16,953 nucleotides of DNA from NCBI GenBank assembly GCA_024641725.1, contig JAHECM010000195.1:1-16953 (forward strand), in the 5' to 3' direction. Under the pieces are notes generated by a model. The model was not told the DNA's origin and searched no databases. It saw nothing but the letters and a program-made list of their open reading frames with translations. The translations under genes were made by a program, and so were the position numbers. Of the stretch, positions 1-7,070 are shown piece after piece. Numbering within the stretch: the first letter of the stretch is position 1; each line of letters opens with the position of its first letter. The DNA is from Limnohabitans sp. GTDB taxonomy: Bacteria > Pseudomonadota > Gammaproteobacteria > Burkholderiales > Burkholderiaceae_C.

Positions 1-453
1 CGTTGGGTGGCGGCGCTGGTCGGGGGCTTTACCTTGCTGTTTTTGGCGCAACGCTGGCTGTTTCCCCCGCGCGCGGACAGCCCCCCGCCGCCACGTTGGC
101 TGGGCGGTGTGCTGCTCACCGTCTCGGGCTTTACCAGTTTCATTGCGCACGCTGGCGGGCCACCGGTCAATGCCTACGTGATCCCGCTGCGGCTCTCGCC
201 CGTGGTGTTTACTGGGACCATGGCTTTTTTATTTTTCTTTGTGAATATGGCCAAGTGGCTGCCCTACGCTTGGTTGGGATTGCTGGACTGGGGCAACTTC
301 AGCACCTCGCTGGTGCTGTTGCCGCTGGCCCCATTGGGTGTTTGGATCGGTGTGCGCGTGTCGCGGCGCATCAGCCCGGTCGTGTTTTACCACTTCCTCA
401 CGGCGGGCATGCTGTTGACCGGCACCAAGCTGCTGTGGGATGGGCTGCATTGA
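1..453 (+). CDS. TauE/SafE family sulfite exporter/permease, C-terminal part (5' truncated by window edge)
   Basis: The reading frame is open from base 1 and ends in TGA at 451-453, so only the last 150 codons are present; the family is usually about 250 residues. The fragment is strongly hydrophobic, with about four membrane segments. It carries the second-half signature of TauE/SafE (DUF81) permeases: a GFTSFIAHAGGPPVNAY stretch near residues 45-61, then a GT-x-FFF-x-N-x-K-x-PY pattern around residues 70-90. Such proteins are inner-membrane permeases, several linked to export of sulfite, sulfoacetate or other organosulfur anions. The substrate cannot be read from the sequence. No neighbouring sulfur gene is visible. 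The family call is firm and the substrate is unknown. Confidence 0.88.
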   Translation, partial: RWVAALVGGFTLLFLAQRWLFPPRADSPPPPRWLGGVLLTVSGFTSFIAHAGGPPVNAYVIPLRLSPVVFTGTMAFLFFFVNMAKWLPYAWLGLLDWGNFSTSLVLLPLAPLGVWIGVRVSRRISPVVFYHFLTAGMLLTGTKLLWDGLH

Positions 454-620
454 GTTGGGCTGGACTGCAGGTTCAGGTGCTGGTGTTGAGGCAACATCAT
501 GCCCAGGCCAGAACCCATGACAGGAGAGCAGATCAAGACGCAGGCGCTCGTTAAGGGTGAACCCTGAAAGTGTCGCGGCACGGACAAGCCCCCCCGTGCA
601 GTGACTCTAAAGTGATGGGT

Positions 621-1076
621 ATGAAAACATTTGAAACATTGGCCGATTTGGCCGCTTGTGTGGGCCAACATGTGGCGACCAGCGATTGGGTGCTGATCAC
701 GCAGGACCAGGTCAACCGATTTGCCGACGCCACGGGTGACCACCAATGGATCCATGTGGACGTTGAACGGGCCAAGGACGGCCCATTTGGTGCGCCGATC
801 GCTCACGGGTTTTTGACCTTGTCGCTGCTGCCGCAGTTTTTTGACAAAACAGTGCACGTCACCGAGGCCCGCATGGGCGTGAACTACGGCTTGAACAAAG
901 TGCGTTTTGTGTCCCCTGTGCCTGTGGGCAGCCGTTTGCGGGCGCAGCTCAAGCTGAGCAGTGCAACGCCCATCGAGGGCCATGGTATGCAGATCCAGTG
1001 GGACGTGACCATTGAGCGCGAGGGCAGCGACAAGCCGGTGTGTGTGGCCGAGTCGCTGGCGCGTTTGTACGCTTGA
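621..1076 (+). CDS. MaoC family dehydratase ((R)-specific enoyl-CoA hydratase-like)
   Basis: This encodes a 151-residue single hot-dog-fold protein of the MaoC/PhaJ type, which hydrates trans-2-enoyl-CoA to (R)-3-hydroxyacyl-CoA. The hydratase-2 signature is clear: FADATGD at residues 34-40, with D40 and H45 as the likely catalytic Asp/His pair, followed by GPFGAPIAHGFLTLSLLP near residues 54-71. Length is typical of stand-alone MaoC hydratases. The start at 621 was chosen because MKTFETL begins the family-like N-terminus. ATG 615 and an upstream GTG at 570 are in frame, but the residues they add do not look like the family. The gene lies alone between TauE and the convergent trmL (23 bp between stops). 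Polyhydroxyalkanoate supply or fatty-acid oxidation are possible roles, but no neighbour settles this. Confidence 0.9.
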   Translation: MKTFETLADLAACVGQHVATSDWVLITQDQVNRFADATGDHQWIHVDVERAKDGPFGAPIAHGFLTLSLLPQFFDKTVHVTEARMGVNYGLNKVRFVSPVPVGSRLRAQLKLSSATPIEGHGMQIQWDVTIEREGSDKPVCVAESLARLYA

Positions 1077-1099
1077 GTTGGGCTTGAGCGAGGCCTGAA

Positions 1100-1594
1100 T
1101 CAGGTCTGCAAGGGTGCGGTGGATTCGGCGGCACCGCCAAAGCCGTTTTGCCGCCACGCCTCGAACACGGTCACCGCCACGGCGTTGGACAGGTTCAGGC
1201 TGCGTTGGCCTTCACGCATGGGCAGTTTGATGCGCTGGGTCAACGCAAACCTCTCGCGCAGTTCGGGGGCCAGCCCCCGGGTTTCTGCGCCAAACACCAG
1301 CCAGTCGCCTGGCGCAAAAGCGACCCCGTGTGCCCCCCGGCTGCCACGCGTGGTCAAAGCAAACATGCGGTCTGCTTGGGGCTGTTCACTGGCCAAAAAA
1401 GCCTCCCAGTGGGCATGACGACGCAGTTGGGCGTACTCGTGGTAATCGAGTCCGGCGCGGCGCATGTGTTTGTCATCCATGGAGAACCCCAGCGGCTCAA
1501 TCAAGTGCAGTGTGCAGCCGGTGTTGGCCGCCAAACGGATGATGTTGCCCGTGTTGGGCGGGATTTCGGGTTCGACCAGGACAATGTGAAACAT
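1100..1594 (-). CDS. trmL: tRNA (cytidine(34)-2'-O)-methyltransferase TrmL
   Basis: This 164-residue SPOUT-class methyltransferase 2'-O-methylates the wobble base of tRNA-Leu isoacceptors using SAM. Visible motifs are the N-terminal MFHIVLVEPEIPPNTGNIIR, the knot-forming FGAETRGL (residues 101-108) and LPMREGQRSLNLSNAVAV (124-141), where the C-terminal trefoil knot binds SAM. Length equals that of single-domain TrmL (about 155-165 residues). The frame stays open upstream to another ATG at 1648, but family proteins begin at MFHIVLVEPEIPPNTG, so 1594 is preferred. It is transcribed in the same direction as comF, 139 bp downstream of it. Its stop faces the maoC stop. A 12-bp direct repeat lies just upstream of the start. 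Confidence 0.95.
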   Translation of the reverse strand: MFHIVLVEPEIPPNTGNIIRLAANTGCTLHLIEPLGFSMDDKHMRRAGLDYHEYAQLRRHAHWEAFLASEQPQADRMFALTTRGSRGAHGVAFAPGDWLVFGAETRGLAPELRERFALTQRIKLPMREGQRSLNLSNAVAVTVFEAWRQNGFGGAAESTAPLQT

Positions 1595-1631
1595 GGTCGG
1601 TATTGTGCCCGGCTGGCTTGCCCGAGGGCTG

Positions 1632-1658
1632 AATGCGAGGGACATCAATGCGAGGGAC
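1632..1658. repeat. 12-bp direct repeat with 3-bp spacer upstream of trmL
   Basis: AATGCGAGGGAC occurs at 1632-1643 and again at 1647-1658, separated by ATC, giving a 15-bp period of about one and a half helical turns. It lies 38-64 bp upstream of the trmL start in the comF-trmL gap. It may be a small slippage duplication or a paired protein-binding site. The sequence alone does not decide, and no matching operator is known to me. Confidence 0.6.
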
Positions 1659-1733
1659 CTGGCTGGGTGATATTTCGCAGTGTTGCACCTGTGTTACCAA
1701 GCGGCGCTGTCCCTTCGCTTGTCGGCATTCCTG

Positions 1734-2477
1734 TCAACGGGGGGGGGCGTGCGCCGCATCGGTGCGGGCCAGCACGATGGCGCTCACATGCGCGGCCCCC
1801 GCCTGTCGGAGCACTTGCGCCGCGGTGTGCAATGAGGCGCCGCTCGTCATCACGTCGTCCACCAGCACCAGGCGTTGCCCCCGCACTTCGTGTGCCCGCA
1901 AAGGGTCCAGGGCAAAAGCGCCGGTCAGATTGGCCAGGCGTTCCTTGCGTGGCAAGGTGCGTTGTGAAGGGGTGTCTCGGGTGCGCCACAGCAGTTGCGC
2001 GTCGGCTTTGGTCGGGGCCAATGCCCTTGCCAGCAGCCAAGATTGGTTGTAACCCCTCTGGGCCAGGCGTTCGCGCGACAAGGGAATGGGCAGCACCCGG
2101 TCTGCGGCGTCCAGCGTGTCGTCTACCCAGGCACTGCTCAGCATCAAGGTGGCCAGTGGCCTGGCCCAGCCGGGTTGGTCATGGAACTTGAGTCTGGCCA
2201 CCAGCCCGATCCAAGGCCAGGTGTAGTGCGTGGCGCTCAGGCACAGGTCAAGCGGGGGCGGGTCTTTGAGGCAAGCGCCACAGCAAATCACGCCGTTTGG
2301 CACGGGCAGCGCGCAGCGCTGGCAGCGAGGCACGGGCCTGGCAAAGTGGGCGATGCAGTTGTCGCACACGGGTGGTGTGGGCCAGCTGCGGCAAATGGCG
2401 CAGCGGCTGGGCAGCCAGCCACCGATCCCGCCAAACGGGAGGTGCGCTGCTATCGCCTTGAGGAGCTTGAGAGCCAT
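1734..2477 (-). CDS. comF: ComF family protein (zinc-ribbon plus phosphoribosyltransferase-like domain)
   Basis: This is a 247-residue cytoplasmic protein of the ComF/GntX family, linked to natural transformation (ComF is needed for DNA uptake in Bacillus and Haemophilus). The N-terminus is cysteine-rich, with pairs C26/C29, C38/C41, C52/C55 and C65-C66/C69, consistent with double zinc ribbons. The C-terminal half is a type I phosphoribosyltransferase fold, with an RGYNQ motif at 141-145 and the PRPP loop VLVDDVMTSGAS at about 204-215. Length is typical. It is divergent from the BioC-like gene (56 bp between starts). No Shine-Dalgarno is visible; instead a TATATT box lies five bases before the ATG, so the mRNA could be leaderless. 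No other competence gene is in the window. Confidence 0.93.
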   Translation of the reverse strand: MALKLLKAIAAHLPFGGIGGWLPSRCAICRSWPTPPVCDNCIAHFARPVPRCQRCALPVPNGVICCGACLKDPPPLDLCLSATHYTWPWIGLVARLKFHDQPGWARPLATLMLSSAWVDDTLDAADRVLPIPLSRERLAQRGYNQSWLLARALAPTKADAQLLWRTRDTPSQRTLPRKERLANLTGAFALDPLRAHEVRGQRLVLVDDVMTSGASLHTAAQVLRQAGAAHVSAIVLARTDAAHAPPR

Positions 2478-2482
2478 GGGTC

Positions 2483-2488
2483 AATATA
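2483..2488 (-). promoter_or_regulatory. Candidate -10 box (TATATT) immediately before the comF start
   Basis: On the minus strand TATATT is followed by GACCC and then the comF ATG at 2477. A TTGCTG hexamer lies 18 bp upstream as a possible -35. With normal spacing the transcription start would fall at or next to the start codon. Weak evidence from motif matching only. Confidence 0.35.
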
Positions 2489-2533
2489 CTTCGGGCTTGT
2501 TGTGGCCAGCAAGGCCTCGCCCGAAACGCAAGC

Positions 2534-3451
2534 ATGTCCTCTTCTGAACGCCCCCCCTCGATCGACCCCGTGGCTGCCGCGCACTGGGCGGCTCTGCCGC
2601 TGGCCCGCGAGGCGTCGCCCTGGCTTCATGAAGAGGTGGCCTCGCGCATGCTGGATCGGCTCGATTTCATCTGCTTGCAGCCCCAGGCTTGGGCGCATTG
2701 GGAGCCCTTGCGTGGTGGTTTGAAGGCGCATCAGGCGCTGGCCAAGCGCTATCCCACATCGCCAGCTTGGCTGGTGGCGGGGCAAGAGGGTGAGGCACAG
2801 GCGGCACAATCGGCGATCCGAGGGCGTTGGTGGCAAGCCAGCCGCTGGACAGCGCCGGCCCTGCACCTGGGTCTGCCGGCGGTGGGGGCGGTTCAGATGG
2901 TGTGGGCCAACATGCTGCTGCACCATGCGGCCGACCCGCAGGCCTTGATTCGGGCGTGGCACCAGGCATTGGCGGTTGACGGGTTTTTGATGTTTTCCTG
3001 CTTTGGCCCCGATACATTGCGCGAATTACGTCAAATCCATGCCCAAAAAGGATGGCCCGAGCCTGCCCACGAGTTCACCGACATGCACGATTGGGGTGAC
3101 ATGCTGGTGCAAGCGGGCTTTGCCGAGCCCGTCATGGACATGGAGCGCATCACGCTGAGCTACGAGACGCCCGAGCGGTTACTGGCCGAGTTGCGCGAAT
3201 TGGGGCGCAATTTGCATGTACAAAGGTTCACCGGCCTGCGCGGGCGGGCATGGCGGGACGAATGGCTGCAAGCCCTGCAGGCCTTGGCTCGGCCGGACGA
3301 GCAGGGCCGCTTGTGCCTGAGCTTTGAGGTGGTGTATGGCCACGCGCTCAAGCCTGCGCCACGGCACAAAGTGCAGGCGCAGAGCCAGATTGACCTGCAA
3401 GACATGCGCAAAATGCTCGGCGCCAAGGCGGGACAGCCGCGTCAGCTTTGA
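2534..3451 (+). CDS. BioC-like class I SAM-dependent methyltransferase (malonyl-ACP O-methyltransferase family) with degenerate motif I
   Basis: The 305-residue product resembles the BioC group, which methylates malonyl-ACP to begin pimelate synthesis for biotin. The best match is WANMLLHHAADPQALIRAW at 124-142 followed by GFLMFSCFGPDTLRELR at 150-166; the CFGPDTLREL block is a BioC hallmark. An N-terminal RMLDRLDFICLQPQ block (38-51) also fits. However, the glycine-rich SAM loop expected right after it (the DLGCGTG type) is replaced by WEPLRGGLKAHQ at 56-67, and the acidic residue ending strand 2 is not evident. SAM binding may therefore be altered or lost. No bioA, bioF, bioD or bioB is adjacent. 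The family is fairly sure; activity as a true BioC is doubtful. Confidence 0.8.
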   Translation: MSSSERPPSIDPVAAAHWAALPLAREASPWLHEEVASRMLDRLDFICLQPQAWAHWEPLRGGLKAHQALAKRYPTSPAWLVAGQEGEAQAAQSAIRGRWWQASRWTAPALHLGLPAVGAVQMVWANMLLHHAADPQALIRAWHQALAVDGFLMFSCFGPDTLRELRQIHAQKGWPEPAHEFTDMHDWGDMLVQAGFAEPVMDMERITLSYETPERLLAELRELGRNLHVQRFTGLRGRAWRDEWLQALQALARPDEQGRLCLSFEVVYGHALKPAPRHKVQAQSQIDLQDMRKMLGAKAGQPRQL

Positions 3452-3478
3452 GAAATATCAAAACCCCTTCGCAAGTCA

Positions 3479-3486
3479 GGTAAAAT
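3479..3486 (+). promoter_or_regulatory. Candidate -10 region upstream of the DUF2244/cox operon
   Basis: GGTAAAAT, with TAAAAT at 3481-3486, lies in the 94-bp gap between the BioC-like gene and the DUF2244 gene, about 60 bp before the GTG start. It matches the sigma-70 -10 consensus in five of six positions. No convincing -35 hexamer sits 16-18 bp upstream. This is the only reasonable promoter-like site seen ahead of the oxidase operon, but the evidence is weak. Confidence 0.35.
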
Positions 3487-3545
3487 CCGCCGCTGTTTCG
3501 TCCGTCCAATGGGCCCGGTGTTTGTCGGGTCCTGAAAGTTAACCT

Positions 3546-4022
3546 GTGTCTAATCCGGCCTACCAGTTCGCTCAGGTGTCGGGTCCCAGTGTGAGCTGGC
3601 GGCTGCGGCGCAATTGCTCGGTGTCGCCCAGCCAGTTGGCTGTCGCGTACGGCATGCTGTGCTGGGTCTCGCTGACTGTTGGGGTGTTTTTTTGGATGCA
3701 GGGTGCCGCTTTGATACTGGCTTTTGCCGGTGTGGAGCTGCTGGCGGTGGGTGTGGCCTTTTTGGTCTATGCCCGCCACGCCACGGATGGTGAGTGGATT
3801 TCCCTGCAGGGCGCGAGCTTGGTGGTGGAAAGCGAAACCGCAGGCCGCAAGGTGCGGGCCGAGTTTGAACGCCAATGGGTTCGGGTTGAACCCACGGCGG
3901 GCGAGCACAGCCTGATCGAATTGTCTGGCCGGGGACGAAGGATTGAGGTGGGGCGCTATGTGCGTCCCGAACTCCGTCAGGTGCTGGCGGGGGAAATCAG
4001 AAGGGCTTTGCGTTCTGCGTGA
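3546..4022 (+). CDS. DUF2244 domain-containing integral membrane protein
   Basis: The 158-residue protein has two adjacent hydrophobic segments at about residues 33-51 and 54-75, then a soluble C-terminal domain rich in basic and acidic residues. This arrangement, including W-x-L-x-R-N-C-S at about 18-25 and a late RGRRIEVGRYV-type block, matches DUF2244, a family of unknown function often placed just before coxB in proteobacteria. The start is GTG at 3546; no ATG lies nearby and no clear Shine-Dalgarno precedes it, so the start is uncertain. It precedes coxB by 74 bp in the same direction and probably shares its transcript. A role in oxidase assembly or membrane homeostasis is only inferred from position. 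Confidence 0.85.
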   Translation: MSNPAYQFAQVSGPSVSWRLRRNCSVSPSQLAVAYGMLCWVSLTVGVFFWMQGAALILAFAGVELLAVGVAFLVYARHATDGEWISLQGASLVVESETAGRKVRAEFERQWVRVEPTAGEHSLIELSGRGRRIEVGRYVRPELRQVLAGEIRRALRSA

Positions 4023-4096
4023 AGCCTGGTTCCAGCCGCATGCGGCCGGTGCCATGGGTGTGGGATCTAACCGAGACTTGGAAGTTTGTGAGAACC

Positions 4097-5269
4097 ATGA
4101 AGAACATTTCCAGAAAACTGGCTTCGCTGCTGTCCCGTGCGGGCATCTACACGGGGGTGATGCTGGCCACAGCGGCCCATGCCGTCAACGACCTGCCTGG
4201 CGGCCCTGCCGTCAATCAGCTCAACTTTGCACCGCCGGTGACCAAAATCGCCGAAGAGCAGCACTGGCTGCACTGGATGATGCTGATCATCTGCACGGTC
4301 ATTTTTGTGGCAGTTTTTGGCGTCATGTTCTATTCCATCTGGAAGCACCGCAAGTCGGTGGGCCACAAGCCAGCGACTTTCAGCGAATCCGTGACCGTTG
4401 AAATTTTGTGGACGGCTGCCCCCTTCATCATCGTGATCTTGATGGCGCTGCCAGCCACCAAAGTGTTGGTTGCCCAAAAGGACACCACCAATGCAGATCT
4501 GACCATCAAGGCCACCGGTTACCAGTGGAAATGGGGTTACGACTACATCAAGGGCGAAGGCGAAGGCTTGAGCTTCATCTCCACCCTGGACTCAGCCCAG
4601 CGCGCCATGTCCAACGCGGGTAAGCCAGAAGGCGATAACTACCTGCTCAAAGTGGACAACCCCTTGGTTGTGCCTGTGGGCAAAAAAGTGCGTGTCATCA
4701 CCACGGCCAGCGACGTGATCCATGCCTTCGCCGTGCCTGCATTCGGTATCAAGCAAGACGCCATTCCTGGTTTTGTGCGTGACACCTGGTTCCGCGCTGA
4801 GAAGACCGGTGATTTTTATGGCCAGTGCCAAGAACTCTGCGGCAAAGAACACGCTTACATGCCCATCCATGTGAAGGTGCTGTCGGCCGAAGATTACGCC
4901 AAGTGGGTCGAAACCGAGAAGAAAAAACAAGCCGCCAAAGCCGATGACCCCTCCAAAGTCTGGGCTTTGGACGATTTGGCCAAACGTGGCGAAAAAGTCT
5001 ATGCCGCCAATTGCGCTGCTTGCCACCAAGCCAACGGCAAGGGCGCTGGTCCGATCAAGCCAGTCGATGGTTCTGCCGTCGTGCTTGACGCCGACAAGTT
5101 GAAGCAAGTGGCTGTGCTGCTCAATGGTCAAAACAACGGTGCCATGCCTTCGTGGAAAGCGCTGTCGGACACCGAAATTGCCGCTGTGATCACTTACACC
5201 AAGAACAACTGGTCCAACAAGACTGGGCAGATCGTGCAACCGGCCGATGTGCTGGCGGCTCGCAAATAA
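4097..5269 (+). CDS. coxB: Cytochrome c oxidase subunit II with C-terminal cytochrome c domain
   Basis: This 390-residue CuA subunit accepts electrons from cytochrome c and passes them to heme a in subunit I. A signal-like N-terminus ends near AAHA (residue 29). Two membrane helices follow (about 59-81 and 103-125), then the aromatic GYQWKWGYDY patch (141-150) and the periplasmic cupredoxin domain. CuA ligands are all present: H209, C244, E246, C248, H252 and M255. A fused class I cytochrome c follows, with C306-x-x-C309-H310 and likely axial M350 in a GAMPSW motif. The oxidase may thus be caa3-like in layout. ATG 4097 is chosen because it gives a clean signal peptide; an in-frame GTG at 4019 overlapping the DUF2244 stop would add 26 unlikely residues. 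ctaD follows after 32 bp. Confidence 0.97.
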   Translation: MKNISRKLASLLSRAGIYTGVMLATAAHAVNDLPGGPAVNQLNFAPPVTKIAEEQHWLHWMMLIICTVIFVAVFGVMFYSIWKHRKSVGHKPATFSESVTVEILWTAAPFIIVILMALPATKVLVAQKDTTNADLTIKATGYQWKWGYDYIKGEGEGLSFISTLDSAQRAMSNAGKPEGDNYLLKVDNPLVVPVGKKVRVITTASDVIHAFAVPAFGIKQDAIPGFVRDTWFRAEKTGDFYGQCQELCGKEHAYMPIHVKVLSAEDYAKWVETEKKKQAAKADDPSKVWALDDLAKRGEKVYAANCAACHQANGKGAGPIKPVDGSAVVLDADKLKQVAVLLNGQNNGAMPSWKALSDTEIAAVITYTKNNWSNKTGQIVQPADVLAARK

Positions 5270-5301
5270 GCCTGAACTGTATAAATTAAGAGGAAATCAA
5301 G

Positions 5302-6930
5302 ATGAGTGCTGTTCTCGACCACCACGGTCATGACCATGACCACGCCCATGACGACCACGGCCACGCGCCTGCGGGCTGGCGTCGTTGGGTCTATGCGACC
5401 AACCACAAAGACATCGGTACGCTGTACCTCTTGTTCAGCTTCGCGATGTTGATGATCGGTGGCGTTTTGGCCTTGCTGATCCGTGCCGAGCTGTTCCAGC
5501 CTGGCTTACAAATCGTCAACCCTGAGCTGTTCAACCAGTTCACGACCATGCACGGTCTGATCATGGTGTTCGGCGCGATCATGCCCGCCTTCGTGGGTTT
5601 CGCCAACTGGATGCTGCCGCTGCAAATCGGCGCGTCTGACATGGCTTTTGCCCGCATGAACAACTTCAGCTTCTGGCTGATGATCCCGGCTGGCCTGATG
5701 TTGGCGGGTTCCTTTTTCATGCCCGGCGGTGCCCCCGCTGCAGGCTGGACACTCTACGCACCTTTGACCCTGCAAATGGGTCCTTCCATGGACGCTGGTA
5801 TTTTTGCCATGCACATCCTGGGTGCTTCGTCCATCATGGGCTCGATCAACATCATCGTCACCATCTTGAACATGCGCGCCCCTGGCATGACCCTGATGAA
5901 GATGCCCATGTTCGCTTGGACCTGGTTGATCACCGCTTACCTGCTGATCGCGGTGATGCCCGTGTTGGCCGGCGCGATCACCATGACGCTGACCGATCGC
6001 CACTTTGGCACCAGCTTCTTCAACCCCGCTGGCGGCGGTGACCCGGTCATGTACCAGCACATTTTCTGGTTCTTCGGTCACCCTGAGGTGTACATCATGA
6101 TCTTGCCGGCTTTCGGCATCATCAGCCAGATCGTGCCCGCTTTTGCCCGCAAAAAGTTGTTCGGCTATGCCTCCATGGTGTACGCGACTTCTTCGATCGC
6201 CATCCTTTCGTTCATCGTCTGGGCGCACCACATGTTCACCACCGGCATGCCGGTGACTGGCCAGTTGTTCTTCATGTACGCCACGATGCTGATCGCTGTG
6301 CCGACCGCTGTGAAGATCTTCAATTGGATCGCCACCATGTGGCGCGGCTCCATGACCTTTGAAACCCCGATGCTGTTTGCCGTGGGGTTCATCTTTGTGT
6401 TCACACTCGGTGGCTTCACGGGTTTGATTTTGTCGATGGCTCCCATCGACATCCAGATGCAAGACACGTACTACGTGGTGGCTCACTTCCATTACGTGCT
6501 GGTGGCGGGCTCCTTGTTTGCCTTGTTTGCAGGCGTTTACTACTGGATCCCCAAGTGGACCGGTGTCATGTACAACGAAGGCCGCGGCAAGCTGCACTTC
6601 TGGTGGTCGCTGATCTCCTTCAACGTCACCTTCTTCCCGATGCACTTCTTGGGTCTGGCAGGCATGCCCCGTCGCTATGCCGACTACCCCATGCAGTTCA
6701 CCGACTTCAACATGATCGCGTCTGTGGGTGCGTTCTTCTTCGGTTTTGCGCAGGTGTACTTCTTCCTGTTCATCATCGTTCCAGCCATGCGCGGACAAGG
6801 TGCCAAAGCGCCTCAAAAGCCATGGGAAGCCGCTGAAGGCCTGGAGTGGGAAGTTCCCTCGCCTGCACCGTTCCACACCTTTGAAAACCCACCCAAGCTG
6901 GACGCCACCGCGACCCGCGTGATCGGTTGA
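5302..6930 (+). CDS. ctaD: Cytochrome c oxidase subunit I (aa3-type, A1-like)
   Basis: This 542-residue catalytic subunit reduces O2 to water and pumps protons in the inner membrane; about twelve hydrophobic helices are visible. All metal ligands are present: H84 and H397 for low-spin heme a, H395 for heme a3, and H260, H309 and H310 for CuB, with Y264 in HPEVY for the His-Tyr crosslink. K338 in the PTAVKIFNW stretch marks the K channel, and E262 fits the A1 heme-copper oxidase type. Residues 7-21 contain eight histidines interspersed with Asp, Gly and Ala, an unusual cytoplasm-facing tail that could bind metal. A good ribosome site (AGAGGAAA) precedes the ATG. It sits between coxB and the small assembly gene, and the usual C-terminus is complete. 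Confidence 0.98.
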   Translation: MSAVLDHHGHDHDHAHDDHGHAPAGWRRWVYATNHKDIGTLYLLFSFAMLMIGGVLALLIRAELFQPGLQIVNPELFNQFTTMHGLIMVFGAIMPAFVGFANWMLPLQIGASDMAFARMNNFSFWLMIPAGLMLAGSFFMPGGAPAAGWTLYAPLTLQMGPSMDAGIFAMHILGASSIMGSINIIVTILNMRAPGMTLMKMPMFAWTWLITAYLLIAVMPVLAGAITMTLTDRHFGTSFFNPAGGGDPVMYQHIFWFFGHPEVYIMILPAFGIISQIVPAFARKKLFGYASMVYATSSIAILSFIVWAHHMFTTGMPVTGQLFFMYATMLIAVPTAVKIFNWIATMWRGSMTFETPMLFAVGFIFVFTLGGFTGLILSMAPIDIQMQDTYYVVAHFHYVLVAGSLFALFAGVYYWIPKWTGVMYNEGRGKLHFWWSLISFNVTFFPMHFLGLAGMPRRYADYPMQFTDFNMIASVGAFFFGFAQVYFFLFIIVPAMRGQGAKAPQKPWEAAEGLEWEVPSPAPFHTFENPPKLDATATRVIG

Positions 6931-6937
6931 TGTTTTG

Positions 6938-7060
6938 ATGGCAAAACAAATGACGCCCGAACAAAAGAAGAGCAACCTGCGACTTGGCCTGATCTTGGCT
7001 TCGGTGGCGGTGGTGTTCTTCATTGGCTTCATGGCCAAGATGGTCATGCTGCGCGGCTGA
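6938..7060 (+). CDS. Cytochrome oxidase small assembly protein (40-residue single-span membrane peptide)
   Basis: This short ORF lies seven bases after ctaD and ten before ctaG. It encodes 40 residues: a polar, lysine-containing N-terminus (MAKQMTPEQKKSNLR) then one hydrophobic helix (about 16-38) ending in MVMLRG. It fits the tiny cytochrome oxidase assembly peptide annotated at this position in many betaproteobacteria; the name rests on position and general resemblance, and the mechanism is not established. Codon use and spacing fit the operon, and the N-in topology suggested by the positive tail puts its C-terminus in the periplasm, next to CtaG. It is short enough to be missed by automated gene finding. 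Confidence 0.8.
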   Translation: MAKQMTPEQKKSNLRLGLILASVAVVFFIGFMAKMVMLRG

Positions 7061-7070
7061 GGTCAACGGG

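Noticed and set aside
578..599. Stem GCACGG/CCGTGC with a ten-base loop before maoC
   Set aside because: Short stem, large loop and no T run; neither a terminator nor a recognised riboswitch or leader.
387..1157. A 256-codon minus-strand open frame covering maoC
   Set aside because: It crosses maoC and the ends of two other genes, and the product has no recognisable domain. The plus-strand MaoC signature is far stronger.
4035..4046. Perfect palindrome GCCGCATGCGGC between the DUF2244 gene and coxB
   Set aside because: Twelve-base palindromes of this kind are expected in GC-rich DNA, and it matches no operator I know.
5506..7047. A 513-codon minus-strand open frame opposite ctaD
   Set aside because: Its product is rich in His, Gln, Arg and Gly with no family resemblance, and it mirrors the strongly biased codons of ctaD. 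It is a shadow of the real gene.
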